Shown: positions 1 to 9,874 of the stretch, in pieces
Layout of the letters: each line of letters starts with the position of its first letter
Position numbering within the stretch: the first letter of the stretch is position 1
DNA from: Mytilus trossulus
Lineage: Eukaryota > Mollusca > Bivalvia > Mytilida > Mytilidae
DNA length: 64,000 bases
NCBI RefSeq assembly: GCF_036588685.1
Contig: NC_086378.1
Location: 40,029,578-40,093,577, forward strand
Direction: 5' to 3'
Notes under the pieces: generated by a model
Told to the model about the DNA's origin: nothing
Databases searched by the model: none
The model's input: only the letters and a program-made list of their open reading frames with translations
Position numbers and translations under genes: made by a program

Positions 1-78
1 GCGCGCAAATGTAATGAAAAGCTGCGCGCAAACGTAAAATATTTTAATCCCCAAATGCGCGCAAACGTAGTGCGCCCG
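1..78. repeat. short tandem repeat GCGCGCAAAYGTA
   Basis: Three imperfect copies of a GCGCGCAAAYGTA-like motif lie at the window edge, separated by AT-rich spacers. They are CpG-rich compared with their surroundings. The array may continue outside the window. No function is visible. Confidence 0.5.
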
Positions 79-1049
79 TAATTGTTATGTTTCTTTATCT
101 CTTCATGGATCAGTGATTTTCTTACCTGGTTAATTACTGGCACGTGCCGTTAGACCTTTGATGACAGAAAAAATCAAATTACGACTTAACTACAATTTTT
201 AATGACTAAAAAATTTAGATACATTATCTTCATGAAAAACTTCGTCCGATGGTATGTTTATTTCATTCATAGCACCATCCCATCATGGGCTAAGTGCAGT
301 TTTATGATCTTAGTGCACCAAGGCGACCTAGGTGGTGTTTAGACGCTCCTTGAATGACAGGTGAAAAATAAGACTGAAAATTATATCCAGATTACATTTT
401 CTGCAGTATTATTTAGCATAGCATGTTGAAATGTGCAACTGACATTAAGTTGATGTAATTTTAATCATTTGAAAGTATTTAAAAGTTTTTAAACCGCTAA
501 TTAATATGTGAACTGGATAGAAAATATCAGTTGCACTTTTATTCATGAAGAGATTTGTCAATGAGATGAAGCTTTTTTTGTGTAATAGATCCTCTTCATT
601 CGTTTTTTTCTGTTCTTCTGACCAAATAATCCGAATGGGATAAAATATAAGTTGAATACGTTTTACTACATGCACGAAGACTGAAGAAAACAAAATTCAA
701 ACAATATATATCTATACTATTAAACGTTCTATAGTTACATTGTTTACCACGTATAGTCGCATTAACATCCTCTCTTATGATTTTGAGGATCTATATTATA
801 TATCGGTAAACGGAAAAAAAGTCACAGGATAAAACGTCACAATATCCCTAGGAAAAAAGTCACAGAAAAAAAGTCACAAGAAAAAAAGTCACAGGAAAAA
901 AAGTCACAATTTGTTTAAGTAAACTTATTTGTCAGAAATATGTTGGAATGCATGTGAAAAAGTCACTTTGTACATGTATGCAATAAATAATTAAACTGGA
1001 GTTTTTGAATGCATTGGGAAAAAAATCATAATATATCAATAACCTATAT
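79..1049. other. intergenic stretch with a GTCACA/poly-A array
   Basis: No convincing gene. From about 812 to 910 there is a short tandem array of the motif GTCACA followed by an A-run (roughly six copies, 12-16 bp period). The rest is AT-rich sequence without recognisable structure. The short open frames here are low-complexity and not credible as genes. Confidence 0.5.
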
Positions 1050-1348
1050 ATATCTTTATTCTCATAAACCAAAATCCATGGTACAGAGATATTATAAACA
1101 TTTATAATATAACATAAAGTCAGAATTAATACAAATGTATGATCTACAACTGGAAAAATATTTCCAGCTACATGTAATATAAAAAAACACATTATGCATG
1201 TTTACAATATTATATAAAAAAATATATTTAACAATGTTTCCCCTAAGAGTCCAGCTGTTTATTAATCAGTTTGATAAATTTGCACAAATGATTCAACATA
1301 CTGATGTTTCTAGTATTCATCAAATCATGAAATTTCAATATGTTTGGT

Positions 1349-4300
1349 CTATTTAGATAATATGGTTTCAATTTTTTTTTCTCTATCATGATTAAATTTC
1401 GAACAATTAAAAATATAGTGGAATTCATCCCCAATATCTCCTGAATTACAAAGTTTACAATTTCGATTTTCTCTAGGTATATTTTTCCACCTTGCAGTTT
1501 CAATAGGAAGTTTATGACTGAGTATCCTGAATCTACAAAAAGAAATAACATTTTTATCATCTAGGATCTTAAAATAGTTTTCTCTTTCAGCATTATCTTT
1601 GAATAGACGATAATCAATAGCTTTTGGCGATTCTAATAAGATAGAGTGCCAATTTTGTTTGAATTGGTCTACAACACAAACTTTAACCTTATGATATAAC
1701 CATGTATTACTAACAAAGTACTGTGCATTCCAAACATATGACAGTCCACAACTATCTAGAATAGATTTTATATTATTAAGCCATGGAATACTCATCCCAT
1801 ACTTTTTATATGCATATTTATACAAAATAACAGGAAGTTTTTCTTGCTTTCCACACATAAGTTTCGACCAGTAATTTAAAATCCGCAACTTGATATCAAT
1901 TTCCAAAGGATATCTTCCCAGTTCTCCATAAATCATGAAATCTGGCGTTGACTTCTTTACATTTAACAAAATTTTACAGAATTTAAGGTGGACCCTTTCA
2001 ATAACAGAAATGTTGCCGACTCCCCAAACTTCACTTCCATACAATAAAATAGGCTTAACAATTTTATCGAAAAGATCGAGTTGGCATTCTATAGATAAAT
2101 TATGTTTTCGACCTTTGCGGATAACATCGTACATAGCGTGTGTGGCTTTTTCTGCTTGTGCCTTTTTTGCCTTAGAAAAACTTCCTGTTCTAGAAAAAAT
2201 AACACCAAGGTACGTAAACTCATTTACAATTTCTAAAACAGTATTATTATATTTAAATTCTATATTTGATAATGGTCTACCTTTTGAAAAAAACTACAAT
2301 TTTACTTTTATTTACATTAACCTTCAATTTCCAAAGTTCACAATAGTTATACAACGAGTCAAGCTGCTTTTGTAAGTCATTTTTTGACTCTGCCAAAAGA
2401 GCTTTGTCATCTGCATACAGAATCAGAAACAATTTTAAATAGTAGTCTAGCTCAATTTCTATATCATCGGATACTGTTTTTAACCCTTCTATATCATCGG
2501 ATACTGTTTTTAACCCTTCTACATCTTGTTCTTTTAAAAAATGTTCAAGATCATTAATATACAGAGAAAATAATAAAGGTGAGAGGCTTTCGCCTTGACG
2601 TACACCGACATTACACGGAAAATACTCTGAAAATGCACTACCATAAAAAATTCTTGATTTAATGTTACTATACATATTTACAATGGTATCATACATTTTT
2701 CCACTGATAAAATTCTCCAGAAGTTTTTGCCATAAACCAGATCGCCAAACTGTGTAGGCTTTTGCAAAGTCTATAAAAGCACAAAAAAGTTTTTTCTTTC
2801 GCATCTTCAAAAGTTCAAAAAGAATATGTAGGACAAAAATACTATCTATGGTTGAATAGCCTTTTCTAAATCCTGATTGATTTTCATTTAACAATAAGTA
2901 ATTTTCCAAAAAAGTGGATAGTCTTGAATTCAAAACTGAAGTAAATAGCTTTCCCATGCAGCTAAGAATTGTGATAGGTCTATAATTTTCTGTTTTTGTT
3001 TGTATCACCTTTATTTTTATAAAAAGGAACAATGTTACCAACTAACCATGCTTCAGGAATTTTACCAGAATCGAAAAAAATATTAAAAAATTTAACATAT
3101 ATAGGCATAAAAATATGACATGTGCTTTTAATATATTCGTTAATAATTTTGTCATCTCCACAAGTCTTTCCATTTTTTAAATCTTTAATACCATTAAATA
3201 TTTCTTTTTCTGTTATGATACTATTAAGAGTTTCATTGAACTGGTTTGGTACTTGTGAAACAGGGATATCGTCGACTGAATCCGACGAATTCAAGTCTTT
3301 AAAGAAATCAAAGAGAACATCGATGGAAATTTTTGGACTACGTTTTTCTCTTTTTTCATTTTAAAATTTTCCAGAACTCCTTAGAGTTACTGTTTTTTTA
3401 AATTTTGCATCTTTTTTCTAAAAATCTTTCTATACTCTTGTATAGAACAATCCATCTGCTTTTTATACTTTCTCTCTGCATCTTTCATTTGAACATGATT
3501 ATCTGTTGTTTTGTTGTTTTTATATCGTCGTTTTGCAATTCTTGAGCACTTTCTTTGCTCCCAGCATTTTTTGTCAAACATGGTTTGCTTTCCTTTGTGT
3601 TCTTTTTAACCTTCGTGTTATAAGTAATGGTACCTAGTACCTTTTCTGCTGATTCCAAAAGTATATCATTTATATGTTCGGACAATTTATTTACAGAATT
3701 TTGCGACATAACACTTGAATGCAAAAACATTAATTCATTTTCTAATTCTGTAATCTTATTTCCATCAATGTTCTCAATGAAATCTTGTTTTTTTTTCATT
3801 ATCCCACTTTTTTAACTTAATTTTTTCACTACCACTTGTTACATCATTGTGTTCAGCTTCAGTTACAGCATTTTGCTCAATTTTAAGTTTTAACAAAAGT
3901 GTCAATGGACAATGTACATCTGAGTAAAGAGACGAAAACGTATCTACATGCATATTTACAACATGATTTAATAATTCAAATAAGCAAATAAAATAGTCAA
4001 CAACACTAGAACTTCTACATGTAAATATTCCCTCTTTATCACCATTCACTCTACCATTCAAAATGAACATATTGTTATTTTTACAAATATCAAGTAAAGC
4101 GTTTCCATAAGTGTTTTTCGATATATCTTTACTTTTTCTAATACTTAACATATTTAACTCTTGTAAAGTATTTGAGTAATCATAGCATAAATCTGAATCA
4201 CTAACTATATCATGTTTGCTATTTACAATATTTGAAAAATCAATATCAGAAGCAGTTCTGCTATTAAAATTCCCGACAAGCATAATGTATTTATAGTTAA

Positions 4301-4751
4301 CAGAAAGTTTCATCAACTCTTGCTCTAGTTCGTTTAATGAATCGGTTATTTTTTACAGCGAATTTTCAGGAGGGATGTACACGTTCCCAATCACCAAGTC
4401 TTCATCAGTCTGTAGGAAATCTGCAGATATCTTAGCCCATAGCACTAGGCTACTCTTAGTCTCAATGATATGAATATATTTAGACATTTCATTTTTATAC
4501 CCAAAAGCTATGCCACCTGATTTTACTCTGGAGTGTGACTTTCGATTTTTAAATTTAAAAGTATATTCTTGTATGTTAATATTATCAAAATTGTCAGTTT
4601 TTGTTTCAGTCAAACATATTATATCATGGTCACTTATCAATTTGATAAATTCAGAATACTGCGATTTTCTCACTACACCGCAACAGTTAAGGTTTAACCT
4701 TTTAATGTCTTTTAGTAAAGCATCGGTAACAACTGACTCTCTATGGGGTTG
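1349..4751 (-). pseudogene. LINE #1 ORF2 (endonuclease-reverse transcriptase), frameshifted
   Basis: Reading on the minus strand, the APE endonuclease comes first (4751-3774: TETK, GNFNSR, SDVHCPL). A linker follows (3799-3387). The RT is at 3294-2277, with SGFRKGYST, FIDFAKAY, GVRQGESLSPLLFSLYINDL and a YADD box. The C-terminal domain (2276-1349) has CKLCxxGDIGDEFHYIFNC. At least five frame changes break it, so it encodes no complete enzyme. A 30 bp unit in the RT is exactly duplicated (2461-2520). Its start is unusual: the frame is open from the codon after the UAG at 4752-4754, with no AUG before the first endonuclease strand (LNLNCCG, near 4700). The homologous intact ORF is LINE #4 ORF2. 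Confidence 0.9.
2461..2520. repeat. 30 bp exact tandem duplication inside LINE #1 RT
   Basis: Two identical 30 bp units (2461-2490 and 2491-2520) repeat ten codons (EGLKTVSDDI) just upstream of the YADD box. The duplication is in frame and absent from the equivalent place in LINE #4. It is probably replication slippage in a dead copy. Confidence 0.9.
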
Positions 4752-4754
4752 CTA
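4752..4754 (-). promoter_or_regulatory. in-frame UAG separating LINE #1 ORF1 tail from ORF2
   Basis: The codon order is CAC TAT TAG CAA CCC, and the frame continues open into the endonuclease without an AUG. UAG followed by CAA resembles the start of known readthrough contexts (UAG CAR YYA), but the next codon here is CCC. This is a candidate recoding site seen in a decayed copy. Confidence 0.45.
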
Positions 4755-5751
4755 ATAGTGTTTTGGCGTCGTTGTACGTTTGCGTTTTTGTACAGGGTTT
4801 TTATCTGGAGTATGCGACATTTTTGTGTAAGTCTGTGTGTTCGTAGCTATATATCGTCTTCAACATTGCGTTCTTCATTATACATTACCCCATCGACATA
4901 CAAGATGTCCCTCACTAACTTGACCTGGCAACCTTCAGCTCGTTTTTTCTTCATGAGCGGGTAAAGACTCTTTCTAGCCTGCTCAATTTCGTCCGGGAAT
5001 TGTTGGTCGACTCCGAACGATTTACCTTTCAGGCGGTAGGTGTTAGATAGTACCCTTGCAAGATCTTTATAGAAGATAAATCTGGCTACGATTGGTCGCG
5101 GGCGGCCTCTTTTTCCTGCACGAGCTCCACTGCCGAAGCGGTGAACATTTCCCAGTTCAATCCAATCTGGAATATGCATTGCAAATCGATTACTTTGTTG
5201 CGAAGTTCTTCATGTTCCTCTCGCGCATCACTTAAAGCTGATTTAATTTCAGACCTCAATTCGGTTGTTCGGTCGTCTAAGTCGTTAGCTACTCTACTAA
5301 CAGAAGATCTTATTTGTTTTACATCTTTTACATTGTTGTCATGTTTTACTTTAAAGTCGTCCATAAAATCACTTATACTCTGTAAATTATTATTCACTTC
5401 TTTATTGTTAACATGTAAATTCTTTAATTGTTTATCTAGATTTCCATGTTGTGTTCTAATTTGTGATATTTCGGACTCACTTTTTTCGAATCTTACATTT
5501 ATTTTTTGAACTTTTGATTCAACTTCGTTAACTTTTGTTTTTAACTCGCTAAAATTTTTAGCTAAGGTTGTTAATGTTCTGTTCATTTGGGTGACTTGTG
5601 TCATTCCCGTTTCAATAGAAGTAAGTCTGCCATTCATGTTTATTAGCAGTTGATAGACGTTTTGTAATGTTATGTCCTGGCTAGGATCTCCGTAAAGAAC
5701 ATCCCTACTTTCGGTTAATACTGTAGATGTCTCCGTTTGGCTTGACTCCAT
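4752..5751 (-). pseudogene. LINE #1 ORF1 (L1-like RNA-binding protein), broken
   Basis: The N-terminal part (5751-5086) is a long heptad-rich coiled coil of about 200 residues, as in trimeric L1-type ORF1 proteins. The nucleic-acid-binding part continues in another frame (5179-4847) with NVHRFG, RPRPIVARFIFYKD and a C-terminal-domain segment ending LYVDGVMY. Compared with LINE #4 ORF1, roughly 55 residues of the RRM are missing at the junction near 5170, so both an indel and a deletion have occurred. A further indel near 4855 moves into a basic tail (MSHTPDKNPVQKRKR) that ends at a UAG at 4752-4754. ORF1 would bind the LINE RNA in a ribonucleoprotein particle. Confidence 0.8.
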
Positions 5752-5995
5752 ATTTTAACCCACTCGTATAGTCTATTAGAGCCTCAATATATAAATCGTA
5801 GTTATAATTACTGTTCACTTTGAATACAATACAGGGCACAGGTATATATAAATAAATCAACAATAGAACCAGCGTCTTTACCATATTAATAACGGGCGAA
5901 AGGTCCCAACATACCAATCAAACACTTGAAAGTTCTAATTTCCAAAATTATCCATTTCATAATCAAATAAGATGACTTATCTTAGGAGCGAAAAA

Positions 5996-6192
5996 AACAA
6001 CACCTCCATTCATACATTCGTAGTCTCTCAGCCAAATGACCGCCATGGATTGATTAGTGAACTAAGAATTGATAGTAAAAATCAAACACAATTTATTTTC
6101 GCAGATAAAATTTAATATCAATGAATTTGAGCATTTTTATACAGAATGGACAAAATATGATTTTTTTTATATTTTTTGCGGAGTTTCCCTTT
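5996..6192. other. AT-rich spacer
   Basis: A short stretch between the LINE #1 5' end and the left arm of a large inverted repeat. I see no gene or motif in it. Confidence 0.4.
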
Positions 6193-6625
6193 TACACTGT
6201 GTATCATCGCCATCGGGTTCTAACGAAGCGGAGAGAAATAGAAAAAAAAGTAAACAAGTTAAGAATTCATTCAATTTAAAGCATTTCCACTTATTTGATG
6301 AGGGTGCCGCTTAAGAAATTATTTTCTCATATATAATCCTTTAAATTATTAGGCCGATAAGTACAAAATTAATACAAGATATTGTGTAATACTCCAAAAC
6401 TTGCCACTTAGTACCGGAAAATTTCGAGGTCGATCGTCCTCTGTCGCCCCATTCTCAAGATATTGAACTGTTTTTCATTATTTTTCCAGACACGTTTTTA
6501 GATTATTATAGTGTGACATCATATTAACTGAAATTTGTTGCCAAAAAGATGTTTTTTAAAGAATATAGACAAAAACATTGTTTGTTTATTGTACGGTGAA
6601 TTGCAGGACGTTGTACGGCGAATTG
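6193..6625 (+). repeat. left arm of an ~8.8 kb-spaced inverted repeat
   Basis: About 430 bp that reappear in reverse orientation at 14,470-14,951. Shared blocks include ACACTGTGTATCATCGCC, GATGAGGGTGCCGCTTAAGA, ACTTGCCACTTAGTACCGG, GACGATCG and GCCAAAAAGATG. The arm ends in two copies of GTACGGYGAATTGC, matched on the right by three CAAGTTGCCRTAC motifs. The arms are diverged (small indels and substitutions), so the event is not recent. They may be two independent copies of one repeat family, or the ends of a large element. Confidence 0.8.
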
Positions 6626-7055
6626 CAAAATAACAACTTTTGTTTGTATGGCGTCTTTCAATATATTATAATTTCAAGAGGGAATTAATCACTGTTTAGA
6701 TAATATCAAGTGACGATATTTTGTTGATATCAAAGCTTTACAGGCTTACAAATTAAAAAAATGACTTACTTATCAAATATTATTAAATATATGTCGTTTA
6801 TTCCGTTCAGAAATCGTCGTTGCGTACCGTTATTCGACTTTGTACAAAAAGGTCTTTTTCGACCATATTATCTTAAATACATTCATATATCGTTATACTG
6901 CTAACGACTGATGTCTTATTTGTTGTTCGGGTGAAATTTTGTAATTTTTATAAAATAAACCGCACATTTATATTTTGTTGGTGCTAGTTTTTTTCAGATA
7001 CAAACAGTGGAAATATGATAGCAAATAAGATAACTATCCACCAGGATCAAATAAA
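6626..7055. other. AT-rich stretch, nothing recognised
   Basis: No gene, RNA or clear repeat could be supported between the inverted-repeat arm and the next element. Confidence 0.4.
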
Positions 7056-7599
7056 GGGGGGCAAGGGGTTAGGCTGTTATGCTGTTATGGGCTTTAATTC
7101 TTTGTTATCTGTTATTCTGAAAATATATTTGCTGTTAGCTGTTATTGTCTCATTCTTTGTTAGCTGTTATTGGGCTTTTAGTTTTTTGTTATCTGTTATT
7201 GTGATAATGTATTTGCTGTTAACTGTTATTGAAAATTGGAATGTTAGCATTTTTTTGACAGCAAAAATTCAGTAGAAATTGAGGATCATTGCTCATTTGA
7301 GTCTACCTCTACTAATATGCTGGTCCCGTATTCGGAGAAGGATTCCATTAACATATATATCCATCACAGAAGTGAGGTCGAGGACAATTCCAGTATATCT
7401 TATTATTATCCTGTGTAATACACTACATTTTTTGAACATTTATGTAGAATGATCTTGTTTTTTGATTGAGGATAATGTTCCTTGTTTCCCGTACTAACAT
7501 ATTAAATTAGAGCAATTCTTGATATGACAAAAAGGAAAACATATGGCCAGGAATATCTGACAAGGATCTCAACTAAGGACTAGAGTTTGGTTTGGAACC

Positions 7600-8083
7600 G
7601 TATCTATTGCGATTATTACCCAAGGACAGATATTACATATCTAAACTTCGATGCTCGAATTTGAAGTTACCTATTGAGACGGGTAGATGGGCGGGGATCG
7701 CGAGGTAAAAAAGAATATGTACATTATGTAATGAGGGAATAGGGGATGAGTTTCATATATTGTTTACCTGTAAAAATCCTGATGTTTCTGCTCTTAGATC
7801 AAAGTTTATACCAAATTACTATGTAATGAATCCAAGCAAGAACAAGTTCACTGGCTTGTTGTCTATTTGTAAAGTACAAGTTCAAAGGAATTTATCAATT
7901 TTTGTGAAGAAAATCATAAAATACTTTATTTAATTATACCAATTGTCTTTTAAAATATACTATGTATTTGTGTTCCGTTTGTCCTGTCTCGCTATGTATT
8001 ATCTTAATATGTATGTATATATTGTCCTCTTGTACACAAGTATGTGTCTGAGGTTATGAATAAAATCTTGAATCTTGAATCTT
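7600..8083 (+). pseudogene. 5'-truncated LINE: ORF2 C-terminus plus 3' tail
   Basis: The plus strand encodes the LINE C-terminal signature LPIETGRW...CTLCNEGIGDEFHYIFTC, then about 60 further residues to a stop near 7932. One stop codon interrupts it after the GRWAGIAR segment. A 3' UTR follows and ends in AATAAA and a tandem ATCTTGA tail (8064-8082), the short-repeat tail expected of LINEs that lack poly-A. RT and endonuclease are absent. Confidence 0.85.
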
Positions 8084-8140
8084 ACTTTATGGTATATGGT
8101 ACATAGACTCTTTTCAAAGCAGAACTAAATACATTGTACA

Positions 8141-8650
8141 ATGAAAGTTCCCACCATGTACTGGGTTCGGAAGCCGCACATAACTCATTACACACAAAGA
8201 TTAAAATCATTTTTGTCGTCTCCAAGTCATTGTTCCCCTACTAAACTATGTATTCTACTTACTAGTAGACTTGATGCTATCAAAAATCGAATAAAAAGTG
8301 TTCAAATAAGGCCTTTGAAAATAGTGGAATAAATTACTTTTGGAGTGTCAAAATTCGTTCAAGGTACTTGATAAATGGCATGCTTATAATTGGTGTTTAT
8401 GATTTTTCTACCCTATATACAACTTTGCCTCGTAGTCTTATTCAGAAAAAAATCACACACCTCATTAAATGGGCATTTAAAAAAAAGTCAGAATGCGAAT
8501 ATATATATTCAAACTCTTGTAGGTCATTTTTTAGTGGCAAAAAACACAAGAACTATGTCAACTATAAGTACTGTGATACCGTACTGCTTGAATTTTTACT
8601 AGATATTATTTTTGTCTCTTTGACATATTCCTCATTTCCATTCTTATTGT
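8141..8650 (+). pseudogene. Penelope-like element reverse transcriptase fragment
   Basis: The frames at 8141-8332 and 8368-8664 carry PTMYWVRKPH, a CSPTKLCILLTS segment, ENSGINYFWSV and then YDFSTLYTTLP, followed by LIQKKITHLIKWAFKK and a LLEFLLDIIFV segment. From memory these match conserved blocks of Penelope-like RTs; YDFSTLYTTLP is RT motif A with the catalytic Asp. The catalytic YxDD box and the GIY-YIG endonuclease are missing, and there is at least one frameshift near 8340. It is a decayed internal fragment. Confidence in the family is good, based on motifs rather than a search. Confidence 0.7.
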
Positions 8651-8859
8651 TACACACTATTTAAATTGCAAGCATGTGTTCTATTACTGTACAAAAATAA
8701 ATGCTGAAAAAAAGTGTTCTATAAAAAATAAACAGCTACGCAATGAGCGCATGCTACGCCCGTCACCTTTTTGAAATATTCGGTAACTTCTCAATGTCAT
8801 ATCAGATATTTATAAATATCAGTCAATATATATATGATGTATAAAAACAATAAATCAAA

Positions 8860-9225
8860 GTTTCATGAGAACTGCTGAAACCATTTTGAGTTATTGTCCG
8901 AAAACTGGAAAGTACCATCTTTTTTAATGAATAAACCCCACAACTGAATAACATAAAATCGAAAATTAATAAAAATCGAAAAGGCGCTTACAATAATAGA
9001 TGATAACAATTCACCAAACTTCCTTGCAAATTTGTGAAATAATTTTTTAAATATTATCAGAAAACTGAAAAAAACACCATTTTTATTGAATAAAACCCCA
9101 TTACTCAGAAACTTAAAATCTAAAATTTATAAAAGACGATAGAGAGCTCACGTCAATAGATTTAAACAATTTCCCAAAGTTTTATGTAAATTGGTTAAAG
9201 AGTGTTTGATGTAATGTCCGACATG
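8860..9225 (+). repeat. two diverged tandem copies of a ~165 bp unit
   Basis: Two units share the order: TTATYRTCCGAAAACTG-like block, ACCATTTTT...GAATAAAACCCCA, ACTTAAAATC, AATTTATAAAA, ACAATTY..CCAAA, GTAAATTGG. The array ends in GACGGACGGAC. Similar sequence is, as I recall, dispersed in molluscan genomes. Confidence 0.55.
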
Positions 9226-9499
9226 TTGACGACGGACGGACAAGAATACACCAAATATACATATCTAGATACATAATTCTATAAACCATGTTCAAGGAAA
9301 ATGGAATTCATTACAAAGGATTATACCCGTAATAAGTAATACTGGGTTTGTCAAGGACCCGACTTTTGTAATATTTCATTTACTGTTATCTGTTTTTGAC
9401 CATTTTAATTCCTTGTTATCTGTTATACTAGTAAGCCAAATCAGTTTGCTGTTTTACTGTTATTGGGACCCCTTGCCCCCCTAAATAAAGTGTATGTAA

Positions 9500-9665
9500 G
9501 CAATTATATGCTATCGTACGGCCTTCAACAACGAAATTCGTACCTCATAGTCGGCTATAAAAAGCACCGACCGAAAAATGTGGACGGATTCAACAAGACA
9601 ACTAATGGCCTAACTCATAACAAAACAATTTATGAAAAACAACAAATATGATAGAGATGAATTCG
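9500..9665 (+). repeat. dispersed mussel repeat, diverged fragment
   Basis: The order GTACGGCCTTCAACAACGAA, a GTCGGCTATAAAAAGCACCGA-like block, then AACTAATGGCCTAACTC parallels the family seen at 18,252, 54,181, 54,660 and 63,050 (CGGCCTTCAACAC, AGCTATAAAGGGCCCC, CAACGGTCTAATC). It is clearly more diverged than those. Confidence 0.55.
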
Positions 9666-9874
9666 GACAGACGCATACAGTATGTGCTGGGTTAAATACA
9701 TTGTTTAATTATTTAATTTCTGAAATGATTCATTTGTAAAAAGAAAAGTTAAGAAAATACTGTACTAAATTTTCATCGAAAGTAAGGAGAAAAATATCGT
9801 GAATTGCATTTCGAATTAATTTTCTTGCCAGTTTCTTTTTGAAAATATATAATGTATATACATCTTAAATGCTG
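9666..9874. other. AT-rich spacer
   Basis: No gene or repeat recognised between the dispersed repeat and the CACTG-ended element. Confidence 0.4.

Larger units (their letters stand above)
1050..5995 (-). mobile_element. LINE #1: degenerate APE-type non-LTR retrotransposon
   Basis: A nearly full-length LINE on the minus strand. ORF1 (L1-like) is at 5751-4752, ORF2 (APE endonuclease, RT, C-terminal zinc-knuckle-like motif) is at 4751-1349, and a short 3' UTR ends near 1050. The last ~40 bases (TCTTTATTCTCATAAACC on the plus strand) match the 3' end of LINE #4 at 45,248, so both belong to one family. A GGAGCGAAAAAA stretch near 5977 is shared with the 5' region of LINE #4 and marks the probable 5' end. 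Multiple frameshifts make it non-autonomous. Exact termini are uncertain because I see no clear target-site duplication. Confidence 0.85.
7056..9481. mobile_element. putative non-autonomous DNA transposon with GGGGGGCAAGGGGT termini
   Basis: The left end reads GGGGGGCAAGGGGT at 7056-7069. The right end is the inverted form, ACCCCTTGCCCCCC, ending at 9481. The flanks are CAAATAAA on the left and TAAATAAA on the right, a possible 7-8 bp target duplication. Subterminal zones at both ends are full of CTGTTATTG/TTGTTATCTGTTATT repeats (7086-7235 and 9370-9465), a pattern typical of transposase-binding regions. There is no transposase ORF. The interior holds a LINE tail, a Penelope-like RT fragment and a duplicated 165 bp unit, so it is composite or has captured other elements. 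The superfamily is unknown; an 8 bp duplication would fit hAT. Confidence 0.55.

Noticed and set aside
6069-6314. 81-codon ORF in the inverted-repeat arm
   Set aside because: The corresponding frame is not preserved in the partner arm at 14.9 kb, and no motif is present.
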